DNA of 64,000 bases from JBALVT01 sp965262875 (GTDB taxonomy: Bacteria; Pseudomonadota; Gammaproteobacteria; Pseudomonadales; Halieaceae): positions 2,976,001 to 3,040,000 of the forward strand of contig OZ253569.1 in the NCBI GenBank assembly GCA_965262875.1, written 5' to 3'. The notes under the pieces are model-generated. The model ran no database searches. It was not told the origin of the DNA and saw only the letters and a program-made list of their open reading frames with translations. Positions 1 through 8,986 of the stretch are shown in pieces. Positions within the stretch are counted from its first letter, which is position 1. Every line of letters starts with the position of its first letter. A program made the translations under genes and the position numbers.

Positions 1-297
1 TCCATTAAACGAGCCAGAGCGAAGTACCAGGCCACTCGCCCGGGTCGCATGAATAATGCCGCTCGCCAACAGCGTTATCGAGAACGGCAACAACAAAAAG
101 TAACGCATCACCGTTCTCTGGCAATAATACTCCGTGATCTACTGCAAACCGTGCCTGATGAGATCAAAAGGGCCGATATGCCGGGTAAAACTGACGCCAC
201 CGTGCGCTGCCATCACTGTGGCGCGGTCTGCGGTCCCTTTTTGCGCAGTGATTTTCTGCAGAGCAGTCAGTTCAGGCGCAGATTCCGGCGACATTAG
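1..297 (+). CDS. IS21-associated Cys-rich small protein (5'-truncated by window edge)
   Basis: The reading frame is open from base 1 and matches residues 44-141 of the complete copy at 28013-28438. The visible part has a strongly basic central segment rich in Arg and Gln (around GRMNNAARQQRYRERQQQ) and a C-terminal CHHCGAVC zinc-knuckle-like motif. It sits 39 bp upstream of istA on the same strand, so it is probably the first gene of the IS21 operon. I recognise it as a type of small protein carried by some IS21 elements, but I know of no assigned function. DNA or RNA binding is an inference from the charge and Cys pattern. Confidence 0.6.
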   Translation, partial: SIKRARAKYQATRPGRMNNAARQQRYRERQQQKVTHHRSLAIILRDLLQTVPDEIKRADMPGKTDATVRCHHCGAVCGPFLRSDFLQSSQFRRRFRRH

Positions 298-336
298 TGC
301 AGCGGCTGGACAGGAGTCATCAATCGGAGGGCAGTC

Positions 337-1838
337 ATGGCCATCGGCAAAGAAACTGAAGCAAAAATACTGCGCTACCATTTTGTTGAGAAGTGGCGAA
401 CGGGCACCATTGCGACCCAGCTTGGCATTCACCACTCAGTGGTTGATCGGGTACTGGCACAGGCTGGCCTGCCCAAGGTGGAGCGCACTCGCCGTGCATC
501 GATCATCGACCCCTATCTGCCCTTTGTCATCGACACACCCTGCGGGAGTTTCCCACACTCACGGCGGCCCGCTTGTATGAAATGGCCCGTCTGCGGGGAT
601 ACCCCGGTGGCCCCAGCCAGTTTCGCCAGCGTATCAGTGAACTGCGGCCGCGCAAGCTGCCCGAGGCGTATTTACGCCTAAAAACCCTGCCCGGTGAGCA
701 AGCCCAGGTTGACTGGGGTTCGTTCGGGCATATTCAGATCGGCAAGGCCCGGCGGCCGTTAATGGCGTTTGTGATGGTGCTGAGCTGGTCGCGACAGATC
801 TTCTTGCGCTTTTATCTCAACCAGCAAATGGAGCACTTTTTACGCGGCCATGTAGCGGCATTCGAGGCCTGGCAAGGATTGCCAAAGGTGCTGCTGTACG
901 ACAACCTTAAATCGGCCGTATTGGAGCGCCACGGTGACGCCATCCGCTTCCACCCCACCTTGCTGGCCTTGTCAGCCCACTATCGCTTCGAACCACGCCC
1001 GGTGGCGGTGGCCCGGGGCAATGAAAAGGGCCGGGTAGAAAGAGCGATTCGCTATATTCGCGATAATTTCTTTGCCGCTCGTCACTGGCAAACACTGGCC
1101 GAACTCAATGCGCAAGCTGAGCACTGGTGCCAGGGTGTGAGTGCTGATCGGGCTTGCCCTGAAGAGCGTACGTTGACGGTCAGGGAAGCCTTCTTACAGG
1201 AGCAGGTGAGTTTGCCGGATAATCCCTTTGATACCCATGAGAGACAGCCCGTGCGGGCCGCCAAAACCCCTTATGTTCGCTTCGATCTCAATGATTACTC
1301 CATTCCCCATCAATACGTGCACAAGCCATTGAGCGTGAGCGCTGACCTGGAGCGGCTCCAGATAGTGGAGGGCGATCAATGCATTGCTGAGCATCAGCGC
1401 AGCTTTGGCAAAGGGGAGCAAATCGAACAGGAGGCGCATATCAATGCCCTATGGCTGGAGAAAACCCACGCCAAACTACACCGGGGTCAGGATCGCCTGA
1501 GCCATGCTTCGGCGCACGCCCAGACGCTGCTGCAGCAATCGGCACAGCGTGGACATGTCATTAAAACCACGGTCCGGTTACTCAATCAACTGCTTGATGA
1601 TTATGGGCGGGACGAGCTGCATGTAGCTCTGGGTGAAGCACTTGATCGGCAATCACCCTACCCGGAGGCGGTGCAGCACGTTCTTGAGCGCCGCCGTGAT
1701 GAACAGCACCTGCCGCCACCGCTTGCTGTCGCCGTGCCGGCGAAGGTCAAACACTACAGCGTCAAGCTGGCTCGGCTTGCCGATTACGACAAGCTCAATG
1801 GCACCCGAAGCGAGACAGGAGATGATACCGATGATTGA
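337..1838 (+). pseudogene. istA: istA, IS21 transposase, frameshifted
   Basis: IstA is the DDE (rve-type) transposase of IS21. Here the N-terminal helix-turn-helix part is in one frame (337-about 540) and the catalytic part in another (to 1838). Comparison with the intact copy at 28478-29989 shows an extra AC dinucleotide within the run cgacacaccc near 535. The catalytic region keeps QVDWGSFGH, YDNLKSAV and the GRVERAIRYIR segment. A 12-bp in-frame deletion removes four residues near 1212. The gene overlaps istB by 8 nt (ATGATTGA), the usual coupled arrangement. Confidence 0.88.
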
Positions 1839-2592
1839 TATCGAGCAACTCAAACAGCAGGCACTTGAACTGAAGCACCACGGCGTGCTGGCGCACTGGG
1901 GCGAGATCACCGACGAGCAATACCCCTGGCGGGCACAGCTCATCGCCTGGGAGCTTGCCGAGCGCAAACAGCGCTCACTCGAACGGCGCCTGAGCAGCGC
2001 CAGGCTGGGCCGGTTCAAACCGATGAGTGAGTTTGACTGGCAGTGGCCAAGCGCTATCGACCCACAAGCGATTCATGCCCTGATGCAACTGGGTTTTATG
2101 GACACGGCCAGCAATATTATCCTGCTGGGCAGCAACGGCGTGGGCAAATCGATGATCGCCCAGAACCTGGGGTATAACGCTGTCATGCACGGCTATACGG
2201 CGCTGTTTACCACCGCAGCGGCGATGCTCAACGACCTGGCAGGTCAGGATGGCGCCAATGCCCTGCAGCGTCGATTGAAACACTACGCCAGGCCCGCCTT
2301 GCTGGTAATTGATGAAGTGGGCTACCTCTCCTACAGCAATCGTCATGCTGACTTGCTGTTTGAAATCATCAACCGGCGCTATGAGAAATGTTCAACTTTG
2401 GTGACAACGAACCGTCCGTTTGGCGAGTGGAATGACGTGTTCCCCAATGCCGCGTGTGTGGTCTCCCTGATTGACCGTTTAGTCCATCACAGCGAGGTCA
2501 TCGCCATTGAGGGTGAGTCGTACCGCATGAAGGAAGCGCAGGAGTGTGCGTCGAAGCGGCGCGAGACCAAAAAGCGAGGAAAGGCTAAATGA
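1831..2592 (+). CDS. istB: IstB, IS21 transposition helper ATPase
   Basis: An AAA+ ATPase that assists IstA, DnaA/DnaC-like, about 253 residues (normal family length). Walker A is GSNGVGKS and Walker B LLVIDEVGYL, followed by sensor-like TTNRPF. I chose the ATG at 1831 because AGGAG lies 10 nt upstream; an in-frame ATG at 1822 is too close to that site. The start overlaps the istA stop, suggesting translational coupling. The gene is intact although the istA partner is broken, so any activity of this copy would need IstA from copy 2. Confidence 0.92.
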   Translation: MIDIEQLKQQALELKHHGVLAHWGEITDEQYPWRAQLIAWELAERKQRSLERRLSSARLGRFKPMSEFDWQWPSAIDPQAIHALMQLGFMDTASNIILLGSNGVGKSMIAQNLGYNAVMHGYTALFTTAAAMLNDLAGQDGANALQRRLKHYARPALLVIDEVGYLSYSNRHADLLFEIINRRYEKCSTLVTTNRPFGEWNDVFPNAACVVSLIDRLVHHSEVIAIEGESYRMKEAQECASKRRETKKRGKAK

Positions 2593-2780
2593 AAACCTTA
2601 AAAATCACAACCTACTGGACGGCTGAACAAGCCGATTGTATTTATCAGCTGCTCGGCGACCTGAGATCGGTACTGTGGGATCACTATGGTGATGAGATTG
2701 CGCAACTGTACGAGGAGATCCGGATTGAGCAACAAGAGTACACAGACAGTGTCGAGGTAAATCATGAGCTGCCGTTCTAG
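2589..2780 (+). CDS. small conserved IS21 accessory protein (63 aa)
   Basis: The start overlaps the istB stop by 4 nt (ATGA), so it belongs to the same operon. The product is small and acidic, begins MKTLKITTYWTAEQA and ends NHELPF. A diverged homologue follows the istB remnant at 11760-11969, with the same layout and a similar ...DLPF ending. The gene is thus conserved across two IS21 lineages and is unlikely to be a chance ORF. I do not recognise a domain. Confidence 0.65.
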   Translation: MKTLKITTYWTAEQADCIYQLLGDLRSVLWDHYGDEIAQLYEEIRIEQQEYTDSVEVNHELPF

Positions 2781-2898
2781 CCTGTGATCGATTGGAGTTA
2801 AGCCGGATCACTGTCGCCTCTTTGTCGTTCTTTTATTCTGCGGCAAATAACAGCGGGTTTACTGTGGCGCTAACAACTACCAAATTGTACCAAGAGAC

Positions 2899-3866
2899 CT
2901 CAGCATAACTCAACAATGCAGACAAATTCCCGGTATAATTTCGTAGGCAAAAATCCTTCGCAACACAGCCCCAATTATTCGTTTCAAACGCTACTTTGAA
3001 TCATCCCATCCTCCACAGTCTTGATGATACCGGGGCGTTACTACAATGGTCAGAGATAGAGAAACTACTCGCCACTCTTTATGCCTCAAAAACAGGCCGT
3101 CCAGGCTATCCATTGCCGACCTTGTTCAGGAGCTTGTTGCCCGGTGCAGGGTATCGGCTTTCAGACGTACAGTTAGCTCAAAGTCTGTATCGAGATCTGC
3201 TGTTTCGAAAATTCTGTCATCTTGAGTTAGATAGAGAAGTTCCTGAGGCATCCACCTTGGGGAGATTTCGAACCCGACTGGTCGAGCAGGGATTGTGGGA
3301 TCAACGACTGGCTGAAATTAACCGTCAAAGCGTGACGCCGGGTAATGTGCACGACTCTCGGGAGCGCGATACCTTGTTACCGGGTGATGAGACGGCACTG
3401 TACGCGGATGCCGCTTACAGCTCTCAACAGACCCGCGATAAGTTGGCGCAGCTGGGCATTGATGATCAGGTTCAGCGCAAAGGTTATCGTGGCCACCCCT
3501 TATAGGAGGCTGATCGAATTCGTAACCAGGAAATTGCCGTCACCCGAGCAGGCGGGGAGCGACCTTTTGCAACCTGCAAGAGACACTACAATCTTTCCGG
3601 AACACGCTTCATGGGGCTTGCCAAAAACACGACGTTTTATGGCTTGGCAGCCAGGGCTGCGAATATCCGGAAAGGAGCCAGTTTTTTAACGCGTTACGGG
3701 TTACCGAACACGGGTTATGCAGGATAGTTGCGCCAAAAATCAGGCAAAGGAGCCTGAACCCTGGATAAGTTGAAGCAAACCAGCGAAAAGCTTACTTCGA
3801 TACTGCTTTGAGGTGATTCAAAATATTGCGATTCAAAATATTCGAAAAATTACGGGGTTATACTGA
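2899..3866 (+). mobile_element. IS5-family element, internally deleted ('old IS5' copy 1)
   Basis: The right end reads inward as CTCAGTATAACCCCG and the left end probably as CTCAGCATAAC, giving short imperfect inverted repeats. The left boundary is less certain than the right. Its two halves reappear separately at 32330-32756 (N-terminal half) and 27190-27724 (C-terminal half), both on the minus strand. Confidence 0.65.
2996..3718 (+). pseudogene. IS5-family transposase, internal deletion plus in-frame stop
   Basis: DDE transposase of the IS5 family. The N-terminal DUF772-type region is recognisable (SKTGRPGYPLPTLFRSLL, LDREVPEASTLGRFR). After LAEINRQ the sequence jumps to VTPGNVHDSRERD, so the segment with the first catalytic Asp is missing. 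The second region, ALYADAAYSS, is present. At 3503-3505 an in-frame TAG interrupts GHPL/EADRIRNQE, after which the frame continues through GGERPFATCKRHY to about 3718. The same TAG is in the other copy near 27570. Confidence 0.8.
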
Positions 3867-3888
3867 GCTCATGAGTACCGAGTTAGCC

Positions 3889-5284
3889 TCATGACACAAG
3901 CCTAAATAGCGCCATTCTATCAAGGTCTTGCCGTTGCGTGATGAATTTCGCGAAGTTTGTACGAGAATCCGTATCCAGGAGAAAATGCGGGAGGCTGCTG
4001 CGTAGCGCAGTGGCAACCACCAACTCGGACGGAGCTAGACCGGGCCGGATCGTTCGAAGCCAGGAGCCAAAAGAGTTCCAGACTAGCCGAGTGTGGCAAG
4101 ATGCCAGGTAATGAAGTAGCCCTTGAGCAACAATCCCCGCGTGTACAAAGACGTGATAAGCCTTCAGTTTTCGCTTGACGCCATCGCGATATTTTTTTGA
4201 TTCCCGGTGAAGGTGCTGATTACCATTGCGTCGCTCCAATGGCTTCATTACGCTCATCCAGAAATGGTATGAAAAAGAACCGATAACATGAACCGCCTGC
4301 TTGAAGGCATGCTCTATTTTAAATCGCAGACCGTAGAGGTGAATGATATCGAGGGCCGATAATGACGTATCAGTAGACATGAGTATACAGCGTCCCCTCG
4401 TTGGGTGAACGACAATGACAAACCGAACAATACTGCCGGTCGGTCTCCATAATAAATCATGGACTGCGTATCGGATAGCTACGTTTTTTTCGCCATAGAC
4501 AGGGCTTTGAGCCTCCTCCATCAATGCGACCAACCCAAACAGTGATCTTGGTTTTACCTTGTCACCATACTTACGTGGCCGCCCTCTTTTTTTCGGCTGT
4601 TGCTGATGATGCAGCTGGTAGGCAACCGCATTTGATCTGGCGCGGGTGACCAAATGATTCCCCTCATTCAAAAGCCCATTAACGACTTTCTGGCTGGCAT
4701 AATAGGCGTCGGCGACAAAATAATACGGCTCCTGAATACTGACTATCGCCAGTAGACTGATCATTTTGTCGAGCAGGGTACGCCGGTCACGATTCGATAA
4801 CACGGTCCCCTCATGAATCCTCGCGGCAAGCGGCACAGCGAACACGCTATTGGCGGCACGAGAAAGAATAGAGACGGCCTGAAAGGAGTGTCCCATGATG
4901 TACTCCGCTTGTATTTGACTCGGATTCCTGATGTAGCAGCTTCACAGCAGGCATCTTTTTGCCCTGTTTGGAGACCTTAATGCCGTCCCCCACCAACACG
5001 AGTCGGCCATTCACTCGAACCAGACCAGGGAACAGTCGAAGTACAAGTTGAGACCACAATACCGTCATTGAGTCCAACTTAATGCCGGTGCTGTGGAAGT
5101 TATCCAGCAAGTTGTCATAAAACCGCCCCTGTAACCCCAGCGCCCGGACAATACTCGTCACCCCCATTCGTTCGGTACGAACCGTCAATCCCGCCACACA
5201 GACGGCGAACCACATAAATGTCCGGGTACGAGCGCAAGCCGGGCGAAGATAAATGATTGCATCCCACCAATAGATCCACAGCAT
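3889..5284 (-). pseudogene. IS4-superfamily DDE transposase, frameshifted
   Basis: Two overlapping minus-strand frames (4847-5284 and 3889-4896) make one transposase of about 460 aa. The N-terminal half ends with the first Asp in VLVGDGIKVSKQGKK. The second half has FVADAYYAS (second Asp) and YGLRFKIEHAFKQ, which fits the Y-(2)-R-(3)-E-(6)-K signature of the IS4 superfamily. The break lies near 4905-4910 (SESNT to AEYIMGHSF) and is explained by one lost base. I cannot name the exact family. Confidence 0.75.
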
Positions 5285-5310
5285 AGACAGTGTCCTTTTG
5301 ACAAACTAAC

Positions 5311-5328
5311 ATAGCATGTATATGCTAT
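5311..5328. promoter_or_regulatory. perfect 7-bp palindrome between divergent genes
   Basis: ATAGCAT-GTAT-ATGCTAT lies between the minus-strand transposase start (5284) and the plus-strand small gene start (5333). The position and symmetry suggest an operator or overlapping divergent promoters. This is an inference; the binding protein is unknown. Confidence 0.4.
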
Positions 5329-5332
5329 ATCA

Positions 5333-5645
5333 ATGACAAAGAAAAGGCTCGCACAAATTGAACGGCGTATGACAAAGATCAAAGGTGACATAGCATTACT
5401 TGGGCGCTATGCGCCCTGGATCGTTGACGAAGCAATACAAGGACCGGGAGAGTCAGACTGGGCCTTATTATCAGGTCAGCTATACACTGGATATGAAGAG
5501 CCGGACGGAGTATATTCGCAAGGAATTTGTGGGCGATATACGCGGCCAGATAAGTAACTATAAACGGTTCAAGAAGCTCAATGCACAATGGGTGGCGCTG
5601 AGTATTGAGCACTCAAAGTTATCAATGAAACTCAAGCAAGCGTAG
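5333..5645 (+). pseudogene. small coiled protein, DUF6788-like, frameshifted
   Basis: Two frames combine into one protein of about 103 aa: the start MTKKRLAQIERRMTK continues from about 5400 in a second frame as MRPGSLTKQYKDR through to KLKQA at 5645. The first frame alone ends at 5557 in unrelated sequence. The motif 'gRPGSLtkQy...cG.pgC.C...gp...l' resembles small DUF6788 proteins found beside transposases. It is transcribed divergently from the IS4-like transposase, so it may be cargo of that element. The family assignment is from memory of the motif and is moderate at best. Confidence 0.5.
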
Positions 5646-5673
5646 TGATTACAACGGGAAGCAAGCAAAAATC

Positions 5674-5937
5674 GTGGCCAAACTGGGCAGTAAAAAGAAC
5701 CCATTGATTTTAAGAGTTGCCGATGACTCAAAAGTCGATATGATCGCCAATACCTGTCATGAAAACGGCTGGCATTTTATTTTGGGGTTTGAACCGGACA
5801 AGGAAGAGGATCTAACGGACCTGGAAAGAAAGCTATCGCCTCCCATCCATCATGAAGCCGCAAAGATCGGGCGAAATGAACGGTGTGTCTGCGGAAGCGG
5901 GAAGAAATACAAGAAATGTTGCGGAGCTGCCGCTTGA
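5674..5937 (+). CDS. SEC-C metal-binding motif protein (PBPRA1643-type)
   Basis: An 87-residue protein with a GTG start (5674). The C-terminus is a SEC-C zinc motif, IGRNERCVCGSGKKYKKCC, the same motif found at the end of SecA, where it binds zinc. The N-terminal part (MAKLGSKKNPLILRV) matches the small stand-alone SWIM/SEC-C family that I associate with marine Gammaproteobacteria. Function is unknown. It runs convergent to ohrR. The gene appears complete. Confidence 0.8.
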   Translation: MAKLGSKKNPLILRVADDSKVDMIANTCHENGWHFILGFEPDKEEDLTDLERKLSPPIHHEAAKIGRNERCVCGSGKKYKKCCGAAA

Positions 5938-6016
5938 CTGGTTTCGCTAAACAGCAAATAAAACAGAGCGCAGAACTCGGTACTCTCAAGTACTGAGGTC
6001 TCACCAAATAAAAAAG

Positions 6017-6463
6017 TTAGCTACCAATATTCTCCAGTAACTGCTCGCACAGCTTTTTTAACTCAAGCTGCTGCCGTCGGGACAATTGGCTGCTACAGGC
6101 CAGCGTGCCAGGAATATCCACCGCCTGATTCTTTAAACTCTCTCCCCGTTTAGTGATTGTGATGAAACGGACGCGTTCATCCTCATTTGAACGACTACGA
6201 TCCACCAAGCCCTTAGTCTCCAGACGTTTAAGCAGTGGCGTTAAAGTACCCGAGTCTAAACTGAGTCTGTGCCCCAACTCTTTTACGTTCATGCGTGTCT
6301 CCTCCCACAACACCATGATTACAATATATTGCAAATAGGTGAGATCCAGTTTATCCAACAGAGGACGGTATGCTCGAACAACAGCGCTGGAGGCGCTGTA
6401 GAGGGGAAAACACAACTGATTTTCTAGCAACAGTTGGGGAACGATGCCGACGCTCTTGCTCAT
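6017..6463 (-). CDS. ohrR: MarR-family organic-peroxide repressor OhrR-like
   Basis: About 148 residues starting at MSKSVGIVPQ; I chose this over an upstream ATG because the protein fits OhrR length and a GGA-rich site precedes it. LENQLCFPLYSASSAVVRAYRPLL contains the reactive N-terminal Cys typical of OhrR (LCF.LY..S). The winged-helix region is LSLDSGTLTPLLKRLETKGL with the wing RSNEDERVRF. OhrR represses the thiol peroxidase gene ohr until the Cys is oxidised. No ohr gene is in the window: rve IS copy 1 begins 184 bp upstream, so the usual neighbour may have been separated. Confidence 0.82.
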   Translation of the reverse strand: MSKSVGIVPQLLLENQLCFPLYSASSAVVRAYRPLLDKLDLTYLQYIVIMVLWEETRMNVKELGHRLSLDSGTLTPLLKRLETKGLVDRSRSNEDERVRFITITKRGESLKNQAVDIPGTLACSSQLSRRQQLELKKLCEQLLENIGS

Positions 6464-6626
6464 ATAATTTCCGCTTAGGCTATTTAAGCCCAATAAATTG
6501 CTTTCGCAGTGCGCAATAGTGGTTAGAACACTAGTACTGCGCAGGCATATTCTCTTAAGAATATCCTTACCATTATTATTCGCCCGCGTATTAATACTTA
6601 CCCGCAGGGTGGAATAATTGCACATT

Positions 6627-6647
6627 ATTCAATTGCGTACAATATAT
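6627..6647. promoter_or_regulatory. possible OhrR operator truncated by an IS
   Basis: The sequence ATTCAATTGCGTACAATATAT contains the inverted repeat ATTG-CGTA-CAAT and resembles the A/T-rich ATTG...CAAT boxes bound by OhrR proteins. It lies upstream of ohrR and directly abuts the left end of rve IS copy 1 at 6648, so a divergent promoter beyond it would be cut off. Confidence 0.35.
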
Positions 6648-8050
6648 AGTCTTTTCCAATATGAAATGAGCCTGAAACCCGGGAATGTGGCGGAAGTTGA
6701 TTCCAACATAAAATGAGCCTGAAATAGTCCTTGTAGTCGTTCATGATCAGCGGATGAAAACGATCATGAGCTTAGAACATCTGAATACCCTGGGTGCCAT
6801 CAAACAGTTTCTCGACGTCACACAGGAAGTAGCCTTCAACGTGGCCACTGAGAAATCTGAACGCTATCGCTGGGTACAGAAGGCACTGGTGAAGCACCGA
6901 TACTTACAGCTTGGCAAAACAGACCGGGGAACCGTCACCCGCTACCTGATAAAGGTAACCGGCTACTCCCTGGCCCAGACCAGGCGCCTGATACGCCAAT
7001 ACGTCAAAACAGGCACCGTCTCGGTGAAACCAGCTCGGCGTAATGGCTTCAAGCGCGCCTACACTGACGCCGATATACGCCTATTGGCGAGTATGGATGA
7101 GCGACATGGTCAGCCCAGCGGCGCGGTACTTAAAAAGCTCTGTGAGCGGGCTTATCAGCGCTTTGGCCAAGCCGACTATCGACGCCTGGCGGGTATTTCG
7201 GTTTCTCACCTGTACAACCTGCGGGCCTCCAAGACCTACCAGAGGCAGCGCTGTGTCTTGACAAAGACACGACCTAAGGCCGCCTCTATTGGCCAGCGGC
7301 GCAAACCTTGCCCGAACGATCAACCAGGCTATATCCGCATTGACTCTGTCCATCAAGGTGATCAGGACAAACGCAAAGGAATCTACCACGTCAATGCCGT
7401 GGATGAGGTGACACAGTTCCAGATCATCGTCACGCTGGAACGTATTAGCGAGGCGTTTATGCTGCCAGCCCTCAGGCAGATTCTGGCTGCCTTCCCCTTT
7501 AAAATACGGGGCTTTCACGCAGACAATGGCGGCGAATATATCAACTACACCGTTGCTGAGCTTCTGGACAAGTTGCACATTGAATTTACCAAATCACGGC
7601 CCCGGCACAGTAACGACAATGGTTTGGTTGAGAGTAAAAATGGCTCGGTCATTCGCAAACTCTATGGCTATACCCACATACCTCAGCAGTACGCCACGGA
7701 TTTCACTGAACTCAATAGCCATCAAGTCTACCGATACGTCAATTTCCACCGGCCCTGCTATTTCCCCACCACCATTATTGATGAGAAGGGCAAGGAGCGG
7801 AAGAAATACCGCTACGACGACATGATGACACCCTATGAGAAATTCCGCTCCCTGGCCAAACCCAGCCAATATTTAAAGCCGGGAATCACCTTTAGAAATC
7901 TGGATGCATTCGCCAATGAAATGACGGACAATGAGGCCGCTGAACAACTAAATTCAGCACGAGATCACTTATTTCAGCAACTCCATGAGCGACTCAAGAT
8001 AAGGGCTTAATACACCCTCCCTTCAGGCTCATTTCATATTGGAAAATACT
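6648..8050 (+). mobile_element. rve-type insertion sequence, 1403 bp, copy 1
   Basis: One of three same-length copies (18930-20332 plus, 46648-48050 minus). The terminal inverted repeat is 29 bp with one mismatch, starting AGT(c/a)TTTTCCAATATG and containing AAATGAGCCTGAA; a subterminal partial copy of the repeat follows near 6704. Unlike copy 2, it is not flanked by a direct repeat: its left flank ends TATAT and its right flank begins GTCCG. The left TATAT instead matches the flank of copy 3 (see findings). Confidence 0.93.
6754..8010 (+). CDS. rve-domain DDE transposase (418 aa)
   Basis: Integrase-core transposase with helix-turn-helix repeats in the first 150 residues (SLAQTRRLIRQYV; ISVSHLYNLRASK). 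The catalytic triad is visible: D197 in RIDSVHQGD, D257 in HADNGGEYI and E293 in GLVESKNGS. It is intact. The family is in the IS481/IS3-like retroviral-integrase group; I would file it under ISNCY rather than name it. The two other copies differ by only a few residues (for example I4V, V22G), so amplification was recent. Confidence 0.92.
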   Translation: MKTIMSLEHLNTLGAIKQFLDVTQEVAFNVATEKSERYRWVQKALVKHRYLQLGKTDRGTVTRYLIKVTGYSLAQTRRLIRQYVKTGTVSVKPARRNGFKRAYTDADIRLLASMDERHGQPSGAVLKKLCERAYQRFGQADYRRLAGISVSHLYNLRASKTYQRQRCVLTKTRPKAASIGQRRKPCPNDQPGYIRIDSVHQGDQDKRKGIYHVNAVDEVTQFQIIVTLERISEAFMLPALRQILAAFPFKIRGFHADNGGEYINYTVAELLDKLHIEFTKSRPRHSNDNGLVESKNGSVIRKLYGYTHIPQQYATDFTELNSHQVYRYVNFHRPCYFPTTIIDEKGKERKKYRYDDMMTPYEKFRSLAKPSQYLKPGITFRNLDAFANEMTDNEAAEQLNSARDHLFQQLHERLKIRA

Positions 8051-8054
8051 GTCC

Positions 8055-8267
8055 GACAGGCTGCTAGAACAGTCCCTATCTTCAAGGCATTGTTGATGCC
8101 TCGCACATTAATCTGACACTGGGCACTCGCCTTGGCGTGATCCAAGATGAACATCTGGCGGCACTGGTAAAGACCCTACAATCCACTGAGGCGGTACTGA
8201 CCCGGGAAATCGAAGCACAGCGTCGCGCCGAAGAAGAACGCGCCAGTCGACAAATACTCCGCACGAT
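8055..8267 (+). pseudogene. 3' fragment of an unidentified gene, cut by IS6
   Basis: After a TAG near 8063 the frame reads NSPYLQGIVDASHINLTLG, then a helical, Arg/Glu-rich tail (REIEAQRRAEEERASRQ), and runs into the left end of the IS6 element at 8268. It is bounded by IS elements on both sides. I do not recognise the family. Confidence 0.35.
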
Positions 8268-8344
8268 GGTTCTGTTGCATTTTGGCATCTCAATATGGAC
8301 TTGCAGTATAATTTCGCCTCCAAATTTGGCAGAAGCATTTGACG

Positions 8345-8924
8345 ATGGCGATTAACTTCGGCGGACGGCATTTCAAAAAAGAAATCATCTTGCAGGCCGT
8401 ACGTTGGTACGTCGCCTATTCGTTGAGCTATCGTGATATTGAAGAGTTGATGAAAGAGCGAGGCGTTGACGTGGATCATGTCACGATCCATCGATGGGTT
8501 GTTCACTATAGTCCTCAGCTTGAGAAAACATTTCAAAAAAGGAAGCTCAAAACGGGTGCCAGGTTACGAATGGACGAGACCTATGTGAAAAGAAAATTCC
8601 TTCAAAAAGGGCTACTCGGCCGCAAGCGACCGAGCTTACGCCCAATTTGATTGGCCTTCGGCCAACCGGAATTTTCTACTTTTCATCTACCTTTACTCGG
8701 GGGCAAGCCCACCGAGATTTCTTTCGTTAAACAATCTGGTTGAGCAAGATCATCGTCAGATTAAAAAACTATTTCGGGCTACGTTGGGTTTTAAGAATTT
8801 CCATTGTGCGCAGAAAACGCTCACTGGATTTGAGCTGATTCATATGATTCAAAAGGGCCAAATGCTGCAAACCGGCGAGAGGGCTATGTCTCCGGCAGAA
8901 CAATTTTACTCACTCGCTGCATAG
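8345..8924 (+). pseudogene. IS6-family transposase, middle third missing
   Basis: The N-terminal part runs from MAINFGGRHFKKEII through the helix-turn-helix and first catalytic Asp (RLRMDETYVK). Then the 136-bp repeat intrudes. The C-terminal part resumes at LNNLVEQDHRQIKKLF, which carries the catalytic Glu, and ends ...AEQFYSLAA at 8924. By family length about 70 codons, including the second catalytic Asp, are absent. This is more than a simple insertion. Confidence 0.85.
8589..8724 (+). repeat. 136-bp multi-hairpin repeat, copy A
   Basis: The ends form AAAGAAA...TTTCTTT. Inside, GAAAATTCC (8592-8600) pairs with GGAATTTTC (8668-8676), enclosing hairpins CTCGG...CCGAG (8615-8634) and TTGGCC-ttc-GGCCAA (8651-8665); a third hairpin is at 8696-8716. 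Other copies are at 26496-26631 and 54020-54155 (minus), all exactly 136 bp. It looks like a MITE or other non-autonomous structured element. No transposase with matching ends is visible in the window. Confidence 0.85.
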
Positions 8925-8986
8925 TTGCGGCTAGGGAAAGCCCGCGGAGAAAGACTTAAGCCTATTCGTCAGATTGCAACAGAGCC

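Larger units (their letters stand above)
1..2875 (+). mobile_element. IS21-family element, copy 1 of type 'IS21a' (left end outside window)
   Basis: Nearly identical to a second copy at 27971-31026. It carries, in order, a Cys-rich small gene, istA, istB and a 63-codon gene. The right end reads inward as TGTTAGCGCCACAG, and identity between the copies stops just after it, which fixes the boundary. The left end lies before base 1. Two indels separate it from copy 2: a 2-bp AC duplication near 535 that breaks istA, and a 12-bp in-frame deletion near 1212. Copy 1 therefore cannot make full-length IstA unless these are sequence errors. Confidence 0.9.
8268..8986 (+). mobile_element. IS6-family element with its middle replaced by a structured repeat
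   Basis: The ends are GGTTCTGTTGCATT and, reading inward from the right, GGCTCTGTTGCAAT, typical IS6/IS26-type inverted repeats. The expected 8-bp target duplication is not seen (CGCACGAT versus AGATGAAT). The element is about 719 bp and holds the 136-bp repeat at 8589-8724. Confidence 0.82.

Noticed and set aside
4049..4178. plus-strand ORF opposite the IS4-like transposase C-terminus
   Set aside because: Antisense shadow with no supporting signal.
7081..7578. 165-codon antisense ORF inside each rve transposase copy
   Set aside because: Present in all three copies only because the transposase sequence is repeated; no motif and no upstream signal.
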